Positions 1 through 6,689 of a stretch of DNA of 64,000 bases are shown piece by piece. A program made the position numbers and the translations under genes. Numbering within the stretch: the first letter of the stretch is position 1; every line of letters begins with the position of its first letter. The notes below the pieces were generated by a model. That model did no database searches. It had not been told where the DNA came from and was given only the letters and a program-made list of their open reading frames with translations. Origin of the DNA: Candidatus Saccharimonadales bacterium (GTDB taxonomy: Bacteria; Patescibacteriota; Saccharimonadia; Saccharimonadales; Saccharimonadaceae); contig DATHGB010000011.1 in the NCBI GenBank assembly GCA_035317825.1, positions 29,003-93,002 of the forward strand, read 5' to 3'.

Positions 1-377
1 ATAAATACGGTAATCGGTATAATCATAGCCCCGGCAATAAATGCGAGTACGTTATGAATACGGCTCAATTTGCCAGGCCTATCAGGAATCCATCCAATAA
101 GAATTTGGCATATAGCAGCCACACCAATACACCAACCGAATAAAGGAGGTAGTTGTAGCGTGGGCATAAACCACCAAAAAAAGAATGGGTAGATGAATAG
201 TGCCGTAACCGTCGCCCCGATCCCCATAGTGATGTATGCACTGGGATGTGCGGCAGCATGAAGACTTAACGTCATTGATTTATCGCCACGCCACTTATAG
301 AGCATCACGATAACGGCTATCGTGCCAAAAAGTAGACCATATAGCCCAAAGTAGTGCAGATCTTCATTCGGTTGCAT
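1..377 (-). CDS. Partial multi-pass membrane protein, cut by the left edge
   Basis: An open frame runs leftward from an ATG at 375-377 to the edge with no stop, starting MQPNEDLHYFGLYG. About 125 residues are visible with four hydrophobic segments (GLLFGTIAVIVML, AYITMGIGATVTALFIYPFF, LFGWCIGVAAICQILIGW, VLAFIAGAMIIPITVF). This resembles small DUF998-type integral membrane proteins, but I cannot name it firmly. A TATGAT box ends 6 nt before the ATG, so the mRNA is probably leaderless. A terminator hairpin (392-418) lies just upstream. It is the leftmost visible unit of the gene array headed by tRNA-Arg(UCU). Confidence 0.7.
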   Translation of the reverse strand, partial: MQPNEDLHYFGLYGLLFGTIAVIVMLYKWRGDKSMTLSLHAAAHPSAYITMGIGATVTALFIYPFFFWWFMPTLQLPPLFGWCIGVAAICQILIGWIPDRPGKLSRIHNVLAFIAGAMIIPITVF

Positions 378-391
378 GACCTAATCATACC

Positions 392-418
392 AAACAAAAA
401 AGACTTCCGAAGAAGTCC
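392..418 (-). terminator. Rho-independent terminator, minus strand
   Basis: On the minus strand GGACTTC-TTCG-GAAGTC is followed by TTTTTTG. It separates the HEAT-repeat cassette from the next minus-strand gene and has the same stem type as the hairpin downstream of tRNA-His. Confidence 0.8.
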
Positions 419-436
419 ATCCATAATGTCTATGCT

Positions 437-465
437 CGGTACGGCTCAAGTCAGCTATACTGAAG
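437..465 (-). repeat. Degenerate tRNA-Arg-type cassette site (possible)
   Basis: Read on the minus strand this 29-nt stretch ends GAGCCGTACCG, like the 3' half of the well-conserved sites of this array. Its 5' half is poorly conserved and overlaps the promoter of the HEAT gene. It lies where a site is expected between two cassettes. Confidence 0.3.
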
Positions 466-468
466 TAC

Positions 469-987
469 ATGGAAAAGTTTGTAGATGTACTAAGGGTTGG
501 TGGAAAAACAAATTCACTTGGCAGGGCGAATGAGGTAATAAGTGCTGTTTTGGAGGATAAGTCTTTATTGGAAGAGTTGTACGAATCTCTATTTGATGAC
601 GACGCTTGGGTGCGAATGCGAGCAGCGGATTGTCTTGAGAAGATTTGTAGGGCTCATCCGGATTGGATTGAATCCTACATAGATAGAATGCTAGATGGCT
701 TGACGACGAGTAGTCAGCCGTCTATCCAATGGCACTTAGCACAGATATTCGCAGAGGTAAATTTAATGGACAACCAAAAGAAGCGGGCTGTTGTCTGGTT
801 GAAAGGGCTACTCTCGACGAAAGATGTCGATTGGATTGTTTCCGCCAATACAATGAAAACCTTAGTCCAATTTCATCATGACGGACTAGTTATGAAAGAT
901 GAACTCGTACCATTGTTTGGACTTCAGCAACAGCATAAATCAAATACGGTACGAAAAAAAGCATCACAATTTCTACAGGATTTGTAG
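469..987 (+). CDS. HEAT-repeat-like alpha-helical protein
   Basis: This 172-residue protein appears all-helical and cytosolic. The segment DDDAWVRMRAADCLEKICRA (about residues 43-62) is a recognisable HEAT helix pair, and later helices (WIVSANTMKTLVQF, SNTVRKKASQFLQDL) keep the pattern. HEAT proteins are usually protein-binding scaffolds; no enzyme motif is visible. TATACT ends 7 nt before the ATG, indicating a leaderless transcript. It is the only clear plus-strand gene in this part of the tRNA-Arg array besides 3715-4062, so the cassette appears to be inverted relative to its neighbours. Confidence 0.75.
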   Translation: MEKFVDVLRVGGKTNSLGRANEVISAVLEDKSLLEELYESLFDDDAWVRMRAADCLEKICRAHPDWIESYIDRMLDGLTTSSQPSIQWHLAQIFAEVNLMDNQKKRAVVWLKGLLSTKDVDWIVSANTMKTLVQFHHDGLVMKDELVPLFGLQQQHKSNTVRKKASQFLQDL

Positions 988-1073
988 ATTTTCCAACAAA
1001 AGCCAAACAACTACGTCGGAATCAATAAATTGGCCTATAAAGTTCTAACTAAACCATATTTATTATCAAGATT
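988..1073 (-). repeat. Copy of the tRNA-Arg(UCU) downstream flank
   Basis: On the minus strand, directly after the 29-nt site at 1074-1102, the sequence (AATCTTGATAATAAATATG, then GTTTAGTTAGAAC, TTTATAGGCCAATTTAT) aligns with the about 90 nt that follow the CCA of tRNA-Arg(UCU) at 6490-6583, and with a third copy at 4945-5038. Three copies of a tRNA 3' flank imply that each insertion duplicated it. Confidence 0.75.
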
Positions 1074-1102
1074 CGGTACGGCGCTATGTATGAAATTAGA
1101 AC
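1074..1102 (-). repeat. tRNA-Arg-type 29-nt cassette site (e)
   Basis: Minus strand: GTTCTAATTTCATAC, then ATAGCGCCGTACCG. It follows the stop of the UbiA gene by about 20 nt and is followed by the tRNA-flank copy. It differs from the array consensus at only a few positions. Confidence 0.85.
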
Positions 1103-1122
1103 CAATCTTGCGGCATATTACG

Positions 1123-1986
1123 CTATGTACCCAAGAGCATAATACTCACGATGGATATGTAGATAAAAAATATAAAACGCGCCAAATTACCATTGCGCTT
1201 GCGAATAGCACTCACTACTCTCACTTCTTTTGGCCATAACAAAAATAAATTTAGAAACACTGCGGCTATAGAGACGTAAAAAAGAATACCTCTTCCATTG
1301 CTAATGTGGATTCCTACTATGATCGCTAGATACGCTAGACAGGTCAATGTAATTATTAATTTATGGGTGATACCCGGGCCGTACTGGACGAGCAATGTTC
1401 TTTTATTGTGCAAGGAATCTCCTTTTATATCCTTGAAATCTTTTAGAGATACAATACCTGCTGAGAAAAGAAAGGAAGCTACTAATAATAGGCATCCCTG
1501 TGCGCTCAGGGTTTCATTTGCGATAATATATCCTAATAACAAAGGCATGATGCCATAGCAAATACCCAGTGTGATAAGTGCGAGTGCTCCCCGACCCTTA
1601 AAATTAGCAGGCCCGGAATAAAGCCAACCCAAGAGAAAATACATGCTTAACCATAATAATGCTAAATTACTAAGTAGTGCTGCCGTGATACACCCTATAA
1701 TCATTAAGCCGAGTAAAAGATCTCGTAGATCCTTTCGGGAGACCCGACTATCTGCAAGAGGAATATCTTTCCTCCGATTTGCTGTATCGATCTTGTAGTC
1801 AGATAGATCATTATAAATTGTTACAAATCCGTAACTGGTCACAATAAGTAGTGAGCATAATATAAATGCCGCTACATTCGTGACATTATATGCGACAAGA
1901 ATAGAACTGCATAATAGCCAAGGTAATAAAGTGGAAGATATTCTTAGTGACTGAGCGAGAGAATGTGTTCGACTGATCTGCTGCAT
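1123..1986 (-). CDS. UbiA-family prenyltransferase
   Basis: This is a 287-residue integral membrane protein with about eight transmembrane helices. The two Asp-rich motifs of the UbiA superfamily are present: YNDLSDYKID (about residues 58-67, NDxxDxxxD) and KDFKDIKGD (about residues 182-190). The family transfers a polyprenyl group from its diphosphate onto an aromatic or sugar acceptor; the acceptor here is unknown. Its ATG directly abuts the stop of the upstream 123-residue membrane protein, so the two are co-transcribed. Two polyprenyl diphosphate synthases elsewhere in the window could supply the donor. The pair forms one cassette of the tRNA-Arg array. Confidence 0.88.
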   Translation of the reverse strand: MQQISRTHSLAQSLRISSTLLPWLLCSSILVAYNVTNVAAFILCSLLIVTSYGFVTIYNDLSDYKIDTANRRKDIPLADSRVSRKDLRDLLLGLMIIGCITAALLSNLALLWLSMYFLLGWLYSGPANFKGRGALALITLGICYGIMPLLLGYIIANETLSAQGCLLLVASFLFSAGIVSLKDFKDIKGDSLHNKRTLLVQYGPGITHKLIITLTCLAYLAIIVGIHISNGRGILFYVSIAAVFLNLFLLWPKEVRVVSAIRKRNGNLARFIFFIYISIVSIMLLGT

Positions 1987-2358
1987 CTACGCGGCGAACT
2001 CTTTTTCTTCTGCCGAGACTGTTAATTGAAAAATGTATGCTGAATAAATGACGCTGAGTGTCAGGAGAACTATGGCTATTGATCTTGCGGAAGCTTTTTT
2101 AAGGCCAAGATAGATGCCAATCCAAAGAATGAGTAGTAAGGTAATTGGCCAGTAGAAAGGTATGAGCAGCGCAGGCAGAGTGATTACTATAGAGGGCTCA
2201 TGTGACGCCCATCCTGAGGGGTTAAATAGACTAGCAACGAACCAGCTTATGAACGGCAAAATAATTGCTGCAATTGCTAGAGTGCCCTCTTTTGGCATTT
2301 TATTAGGCTGATCACGAATAGGACTTACTTTTATGTTGGCTGATTTTTTTGTTGTCAT
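1987..2358 (-). CDS. Small membrane protein, upstream partner of UbiA
   Basis: This 123-residue protein has a basic cytosolic N-terminus (MTTKKSANIKVSPIRD) and about three transmembrane helices. No family is recognised. TATTAT ends 7 nt before the ATG, so it is probably leaderless. Its stop codon touches the start codon of the UbiA gene (no gap), indicating a two-gene operon. Similar small 3-4 TM proteins (2514-2954, 3715-4062) are scattered in this array. Confidence 0.7.
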   Translation of the reverse strand: MTTKKSANIKVSPIRDQPNKMPKEGTLAIAAIILPFISWFVASLFNPSGWASHEPSIVITLPALLIPFYWPITLLLILWIGIYLGLKKASARSIAIVLLTLSVIYSAYIFQLTVSAEEKEFAA

Positions 2359-2453
2359 GAATATATAATAGCTTATTACAGCTAATGTCGAACAGAATGA
2401 AAAGTTGATCTTGTTTGTTTAATCCTGTGCCTAATTTTTATACACCACGGAAA

Positions 2454-2482
2454 TGGTACGGTACTATGTATGAAATTAGAAC
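2454..2482 (-). repeat. tRNA-Arg-type 29-nt cassette site (d)
   Basis: Minus strand: GTTCTAATTTCATAC, then ATAGTACCGTACCA. It is followed by the imperfect 9-bp hairpin flank (CCATTTCCGTGG, TGTATAAAAATTA) also seen after sites a and c. Confidence 0.88.
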
Positions 2483-2513
2483 CGAGTTAGCGAACGCTAA
2501 TATATCAATTCTC

Positions 2514-2954
2514 TCAATGCAAATACTCCAAGGGAGGTTGGATCCAACCTGACAGTAGCAAAATAACAATCAAAATAGTATACAGTACCGACCAAACTAG
2601 ACTCGATTTTAGCTCTTTTTTAAAATTGATGGGCTTCGAGGAACGAATAGCGTGTTTCATTCCATACTGTAGCAACACCAAGCCTAAAATGTTTGTAAGT
2701 AAGTATCCGACTACAAAAGCTACATTAAACCATACCGGCTGCATCCAAGTAACTGTCCCTGCAAACAGATAGGCTAGGGGTATATTGATTAAAAGATCAT
2801 TCCACCAGGATATAGGCGAAAGCAAAAAACCAATTATAGCTAACGCTCCACCGCCGGCTCGCTTAACGATACGACGAGCCCGTTTTTTATCAGGTATCAC
2901 TGACGGTATTGATTCAATAGGACTTAAAGCATTCTCGGTATCAGTATCTGGCAT
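2514..2954 (-). CDS. Small multi-pass membrane protein
   Basis: This 146-residue protein has a charged N-terminal 35 residues (KKRARRIVKRAGGG) followed by four hydrophobic segments. No family is recognised. TACACT ends 6 nt before the ATG, so it is probably leaderless. It is a single-gene cassette flanked by sites d (2454-2482) and f (2999-3027). Confidence 0.65.
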   Translation of the reverse strand: MPDTDTENALSPIESIPSVIPDKKRARRIVKRAGGGALAIIGFLLSPISWWNDLLINIPLAYLFAGTVTWMQPVWFNVAFVVGYLLTNILGLVLLQYGMKHAIRSSKPINFKKELKSSLVWSVLYTILIVILLLSGWIQPPLEYLH

Positions 2955-2998
2955 ATCTTAAGTGTACCATCGCGTAGGGGTATCATGTGCAACAGATT

Positions 2999-3027
2999 TG
3001 TTTTGACGTTATGTACGAAATTAGAGC
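2999..3027 (-). repeat. tRNA-Arg-type 29-nt cassette site (f), diverged
   Basis: Minus strand: GCTCTAATTTCGTAC, then ATAACGTCAAAACA. The 5' half matches the array consensus at nearly every position. The tRNA-like 3' end has decayed. Confidence 0.7.
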
Positions 3028-3048
3028 TAAACTGATTGTATGTAACGA

Positions 3049-3594
3049 CTAGTATTGTTGTATTGACTGAGCAAGCTCAACGAGTTTATCGTTCGCACCT
3101 GCAGGATAAATACTACATTTACGATTGTTTTGATAGATATAACGTAGGCCGTCTTTGGTAGGTGTAATTTCGCTAATGTATTTTTCAGCCGTGTGCACAT
3201 CTTTTGAAGTACTTATCTGAACCATTTTGTCACACGAAGGATCGTCATTGCTTTTCTGGTTACCAACAACATCGGTAGTGCTTAAGTATAAGTTCGCTTT
3301 GAAGTTGGGTGATGTAGAATATTGTAGCTTACGACTTATATCGGTTAAGGGAATGAAGATGCGGAATTCAGGAATATACACTCTATTCTCGCTTACGCTA
3401 ATAATTGGTGTCATATATCGTTTGGATTCACTTTCATTTATTAATCGTGCTAAAGATGAAGACGTACTATGCTCATTGTTTGTGTGAAACTTTACGATAT
3501 AACCTATAGTTATAATCTGTATCGAAAGTAGGACTATAAAAGCAAACCATAACTTATTGATCTTTGGCTTTTTAGTGGACGATTTTTTAACCAT
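3049..3594 (-). CDS. Single-pass membrane-anchored extracytoplasmic protein
   Basis: This 181-residue protein has a lysine-rich N-terminus (MVKKSSTKKPKINK), one transmembrane helix at about residues 16-33, and a soluble domain of about 145 residues with two cysteines (DPSCDK, NRKCSIYP) that could pair outside the cell. The family is unknown. A TATTAT box ends 6 nt before the ATG, indicating leaderless initiation. It lies between site f and an inverted membrane-protein gene in the tRNA-Arg array. Confidence 0.65.
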   Translation of the reverse strand: MVKKSSTKKPKINKLWFAFIVLLSIQIITIGYIVKFHTNNEHSTSSSLARLINESESKRYMTPIISVSENRVYIPEFRIFIPLTDISRKLQYSTSPNFKANLYLSTTDVVGNQKSNDDPSCDKMVQISTSKDVHTAEKYISEITPTKDGLRYIYQNNRKCSIYPAGANDKLVELAQSIQQY

Positions 3595-3714
3595 GAGTAT
3601 ATAATAACAAAATATCTCCTAAGCGGAAGTATTTGATGTGTGCGGATATAGTACCGTGTTAGAAAATTGGATCGCATCAGCTAGTTAAGGTTACGAGTAT
3701 GAGACTGGTATACT

Positions 3715-4062
3715 ATGATAATGGATGTTATAACTCTTGTTACGGTGTTTGTTTTTGTCGGTGTTATTCAATTATCTGCACGATTTAAGTTTCATCCTGT
3801 TTTGAGTAGTAGCCTGGTGGTTTTTTCACCTTTCTTACTCACACTACTGCTTAGATCGATATTCTTCAGCCAAGATGGATTTTCTTTATACAATCTTTTA
3901 TCGTGGAGAGATATTGTCGTTGTTATTTTGCAGTTTCTTGCATCATTACTGCTATTTTATAAGATACGATATGAAGAAGACTCACTGGCTGCTTGGTTTG
4001 GATGGTCGCTTGCAGGTATGATAATTATCTTTTTGGCAATTCCATTTTTAGTACGAGGTTAG
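3715..4062 (+). CDS. Small multi-pass membrane protein, inverted in the array
   Basis: This 115-residue protein is almost entirely hydrophobic, with four predicted helices, ending IIFLAIPFLVRG. No family is recognised. TATACT ends 6 nt before the ATG at 3715-3717, so it is leaderless. It runs opposite to its neighbours and its 3' end faces site c. A worn stretch at about 3640-3670 (minus strand TTCTAA, then CACGGTACTAT) may be the remains of another site between this gene and 3049-3594. Confidence 0.6.
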   Translation: MIMDVITLVTVFVFVGVIQLSARFKFHPVLSSSLVVFSPFLLTLLLRSIFFSQDGFSLYNLLSWRDIVVVILQFLASLLLFYKIRYEEDSLAAWFGWSLAGMIIIFLAIPFLVRG

Positions 4063-4092
4063 TATGAAAATAATTTCTATGCACCACAGAAA

Positions 4093-4121
4093 TAGTACAG
4101 CACTATGTATGAAATTAGAAC
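4093..4121 (-). repeat. tRNA-Arg-type 29-nt cassette site (c)
   Basis: Minus strand: GTTCTAATTTCATAC, then ATAGTGCTGTACTA. It follows the stop of the zinc-ribbon gene by about 11 nt. An imperfect 9-bp hairpin (ATTTCTGTG / CATAGAAAT) lies immediately downstream. Confidence 0.9.
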
Positions 4122-4132
4122 TGCGCTACGAC

Positions 4133-4537
4133 TTAAATTAACGTACCGGTTCTGCCACACTGAGAGCAGAGGGCATATTTTAAGATAGAATCCTCGTCGG
4201 TAATGTAGTCAGTGTATATGTCGCTAAGACGATCATCTTCACGTTCGTTTCGTAAGATACTTTCATATAAAGCCGGGTCAGTATCTCGTAATTTGTCGTA
4301 GTCAATTATTTCTCTTCCATGAACCTCAGTAAGGTATTTTTCATAATTTGCTCCGGCATGCCGGCGACCGACAATTTGAAAAGTTGACGAATCGTCGCTT
4401 GCCGATTCTGTGTGTGGCTGCGAATTGTGATTGTCGGTTTTATTAAAAAGCTTTTGTGCGGTCTTTTGAATCATTTCATTAGCGGCAAACGAAGCTTTAC
4501 AATTACTACATACGATTTGACCCGGTTCCCTATTCAT
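4133..4537 (-). CDS. Small protein with two CxxC knuckles
   Basis: The protein is about 134 residues. CSNCKASF near the N-terminus and CSQCGRTG near the C-terminus could bind one zinc, separated by an acidic, charged middle. The function is unknown. The ATG at 4535-4537 overlaps the end of the PPC/DUF296 gene by 8 nt, so the two are translationally coupled; an upstream in-frame ATG at 4546 is less likely. They form a two-gene cassette. Confidence 0.7.
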   Translation of the reverse strand: MNREPGQIVCSNCKASFAANEMIQKTAQKLFNKTDNHNSQPHTESASDDSSTFQIVGRRHAGANYEKYLTEVHGREIIDYDKLRDTDPALYESILRNEREDDRLSDIYTDYITDEDSILKYALCSQCGRTGTLI

Positions 4538-4943
4538 CAGGCCCACTCACAACCAACTCGGTGAAGCCGGTTTCCTTGTCCATTTCACGCTTTATCTCTA
4601 CATCGTTATTAATACCGATAACAATCTCTGCTGTCGGATGGATAATCGTACCTTCTTTAAGATGTCCGCCATGAACGTTACCTTCATTGTCGGAAAATGA
4701 TATATGCAGGTGAGTGCCATTTGTAGAGACAGTGCCTACAAGTGAAACGATTTCAAAGTCATCTTTGAATGTCCTTATGTCTTGCGCATCCGGCTTAGCT
4801 CCGGCCATGCGTACAGTTGCCTGCTCAAGACCTCCTACGCATGTAACGATAAAGCCAGCTTTGATGGTGTTCTGTTTGATTACTTCTTCGATTGAGCTTT
4901 TAAGATCAGCGCCAGGCTTTAGCCGGAAGATTATTGTTTTCAT
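4530..4943 (-). CDS. PPC/DUF296-domain protein
   Basis: This 137-residue protein matches the PPC (DUF296) fold: an N-terminal strand MKTIIFRLKPGADL, then FIVTCVGGLEQATVR, and the metal-site region HLHISFSDNEGNVHGGHL (about residues 79-96) with clustered histidines. Bacterial stand-alone PPC proteins are trimeric and of uncertain role; plant relatives bind AT-rich DNA. TATGAT ends 6 nt before the ATG (leaderless). This promoter region is part of the duplicated tRNA-flank sequence, so the promoter itself was probably duplicated. Confidence 0.85.
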   Translation of the reverse strand: MKTIIFRLKPGADLKSSIEEVIKQNTIKAGFIVTCVGGLEQATVRMAGAKPDAQDIRTFKDDFEIVSLVGTVSTNGTHLHISFSDNEGNVHGGHLKEGTIIHPTAEIVIGINNDVEIKREMDKETGFTELVVSGPDE

Positions 4944-4944
4944 A

Positions 4945-5038
4945 TATCCATCATAACAAACAAAGGTTAGAACTGATTAACAGGTAGGGCGATAAAGTGG
5001 TCTACAAGTTCGAACTAAATCGTATCTGTATCGAGATT
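4945..5038 (-). repeat. Copy of the tRNA-Arg(UCU) downstream flank
   Basis: On the minus strand the blocks AAATCTCGATACAGATACG, ATTTAGTTCGAAC, TAGACCACTTTATC and GTTCTAAC, ending in the TATGAT promoter, align along their length with 6490-6583 downstream of the tRNA. It carries the promoter of the PPC gene. Confidence 0.88.
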
Positions 5039-5067
5039 TGGTACAGCACTATGTATGAAATTAGAAC
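5039..5067 (-). repeat. tRNA-Arg-type 29-nt cassette site (b)
   Basis: Minus strand: GTTCTAATTTCATAC, then ATAGTGCTGTACCA. The TAA at site positions 5-7 is the stop codon of the EEP gene, so the site supplies the gene's stop. Confidence 0.92.
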
Positions 5068-5846
5068 TCAATTGGCTTAAGCTCTGCACCAATAGCAAGG
5101 TGATCTGATCCATTAAGCTCAACAAACTGATTCTCGGCTTTATAAAATCTTGGCTGATAGAGGATATGATCTAGCTGCTCATCGTATCCGATTACTGTGC
5201 TTTGGGCTTGAACAGCCTCGGCAAGTAGATTATCAGTGAAGAGTTCGGGAAATGCTATGTCAAGCTTAATATTTTTATTATTAAAGTCCCCCGTGATGAT
5301 GGTAGAAGCTGCTTCATTTTTGCCAAGGAGTATTTTAATAAGCTGTTGACGTACGTCACTAAATTCGGGGTCATCTAGACGACGATTGAAGTGATGAAAA
5401 GGGAAGTATGAAAAATTTATGATTGATATAATTTTATTATCTATCTGTAGATTAACTCGCTGTCCACCTTTATCTAACATTTTCCAGTGTTCGCCGTTTG
5501 GCCGTACAACTTCGATACCTGGGCTAGGGATTATCAATTCTTCCTGATCGATGATAGGATAGCGACTAATAATTGCCATCCCCATCCGCTTGTTTGTATC
5601 GAGATGTGAAGAATCGAGGGCAAGTGATGAATGATAAGGCATGTCAAGTTCTTTTGCCATATACTCAACCATCTGACTATTCGTCTTATCTTCAAGATGA
5701 ACTTCACTCAAGCTAATAATATCGGCGTCTTTTTCGCGAAAATATTCTATATAATTTTCTAGCGAGACTTTACTAAAAAGCATCTCACCATACGTTTGCC
5801 CAGCAAATATAAAACCACCACTTATATTAGAATAAATAATCTTCAT
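5061..5846 (-). CDS. Endonuclease/exonuclease/phosphatase (EEP) family protein
   Basis: This 261-residue protein is related to DNase I and AP endonucleases. Visible motifs in order: DADIISLSEVHLED (metal-binding Glu), IINFSYFPFHHFNRR, IITGDFNNKN (GDFN), DQLDHILYQP and NGSDHLAIGAEL (SDH, catalytic His). The substrate cannot be told; it could be nucleic acid or a phosphoester lipid or sugar. The start MKIIYSN at 5844-5846 is chosen because TATACT ends 6 nt before it; a longer in-frame start at 5876 would put that promoter inside the gene. The stop codon lies in cassette site b. Confidence 0.85.
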   Translation of the reverse strand: MKIIYSNISGGFIFAGQTYGEMLFSKVSLENYIEYFREKDADIISLSEVHLEDKTNSQMVEYMAKELDMPYHSSLALDSSHLDTNKRMGMAIISRYPIIDQEELIIPSPGIEVVRPNGEHWKMLDKGGQRVNLQIDNKIISIINFSYFPFHHFNRRLDDPEFSDVRQQLIKILLGKNEAASTIITGDFNNKNIKLDIAFPELFTDNLLAEAVQAQSTVIGYDEQLDHILYQPRFYKAENQFVELNGSDHLAIGAELKPIEF

Positions 5847-5910
5847 TGTATAAGTATAGCAGTAGAGAGTCGTCAAATAATCAATGCTTAATTTCTATGC
5901 ACCACAGAAA

Positions 5911-5939
5911 TGGTACAGCACGATGTATGAAATTAGAAC
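5911..5939 (-). repeat. tRNA-Arg-type 29-nt cassette site (a)
   Basis: Minus strand: GTTCTAATTTCATAC, then ATCGTGCTGTACCA. Its first G is the last base of the TAG stop of the NUDIX gene. The hairpin flank with GGTGCATAGAAATTA follows. Confidence 0.92.
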
Positions 5940-6487
5940 TAAATTAATTCAAACTCGATAGCTTTAATAACGGTCTGGTAGTAAACCTCACCATGAGGCA
6001 CAAATTCCTCCGTATGATAGTTTGTCTTAAATTCGTCTAAGGGTAGCCATTTTAGAGAAGCCACTTCCTCAGTCTGTAATGCAAATGATACGTCATTAGA
6101 TAATTTTAATGCGTAGAGCCATTGGAGTTCATTCTCAATTGATCCATTCTCAGCAGTTAAGTGTGCTCTATGAATAGAGAATAATTTCAGTGCAGAGAGT
6201 TCTATGTCTAGGTTAATCTCTTCTTTTGTTTCTCGTAGTGCGGCAGTTAGCGGCTCTTCACCAAGATCAATATGCCCAGCAGCTGATATGTCATATCTAT
6301 TTGGCCATGTTCTTTTAGAGGCGGCTCTTTTCTGAACAAGAATTTCAGGATTATTTTCATTATTACGCCAAATCCATACATGAGAGGCTCCATGTAATAG
6401 CCCTTTACTGAAAATATCTGTCTTATTCGCTCCTCTATCCTCAAGAGGCAGACCCTGTTCACTGTATAGCTGACATAATTCTTCCAT
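5939..6487 (-). CDS. NUDIX hydrolase (YfcD/IDI-like)
   Basis: This 182-residue protein contains a full Nudix box, GHIDLGEEPLTAALRETKEE followed by INLD (about residues 98-121). The preceding ILVQKRAASKRTWPNRYDISAA resembles the isopentenyl-diphosphate-isomerase-like and YfcD branch. It should hydrolyse a nucleoside diphosphate derivative with Mg2+; the substrate is unknown. TATGAT ends 6 nt before the ATG at 6485-6487. It is the first cassette downstream of tRNA-Arg(UCU), and the first cassette downstream of tRNA-His is also a NUDIX gene from a different subgroup. Confidence 0.9.
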   Translation of the reverse strand: MEELCQLYSEQGLPLEDRGANKTDIFSKGLLHGASHVWIWRNNENNPEILVQKRAASKRTWPNRYDISAAGHIDLGEEPLTAALRETKEEINLDIELSALKLFSIHRAHLTAENGSIENELQWLYALKLSNDVSFALQTEEVASLKWLPLDEFKTNYHTEEFVPHGEVYYQTVIKAIEFELI

Positions 6488-6583
6488 TCCTTAATCATAG
6501 CAAATAAAAGTTAGAACCAGCCAACAGATAAGTAGATAAAATGGTCTAAAGGTTCGAATTAAATCACATCTATTAACGAGATT

Positions 6584-6659
6584 TGGTACCCCGGGTTGGA
6601 ATCGAACCAACGACCAAAAGCTTAGAAGTCTCTTGCTCTATCCACTGAGCTACCGGGGC
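6584..6659 (-). tRNA. tRNA-Arg (anticodon UCU)
   Basis: The cloverleaf reads GCCCCGG acceptor, D arm GCTC/GAGC, anticodon loop CTTCTAA, T arm GTTGG-TTCGATT-CCAAC, then CCGGGGT, discriminator A and encoded CCA. The last anticodon-stem pair is A-G, a slight oddity. A TATAAT box lies just upstream on the minus strand. It heads a leftward array of gene cassettes whose sites copy its GTACCA end. Confidence 0.95.
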
Positions 6660-6689
6660 ATGGGGGTATTATAGCATAATTTATAGGGG

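Noticed and set aside
1030..1239. A 69-residue plus-strand frame over the UbiA 3' end.
   Set aside because: It covers the cassette site and the antisense of UbiA, and has no ribosome-binding site or sensible composition.
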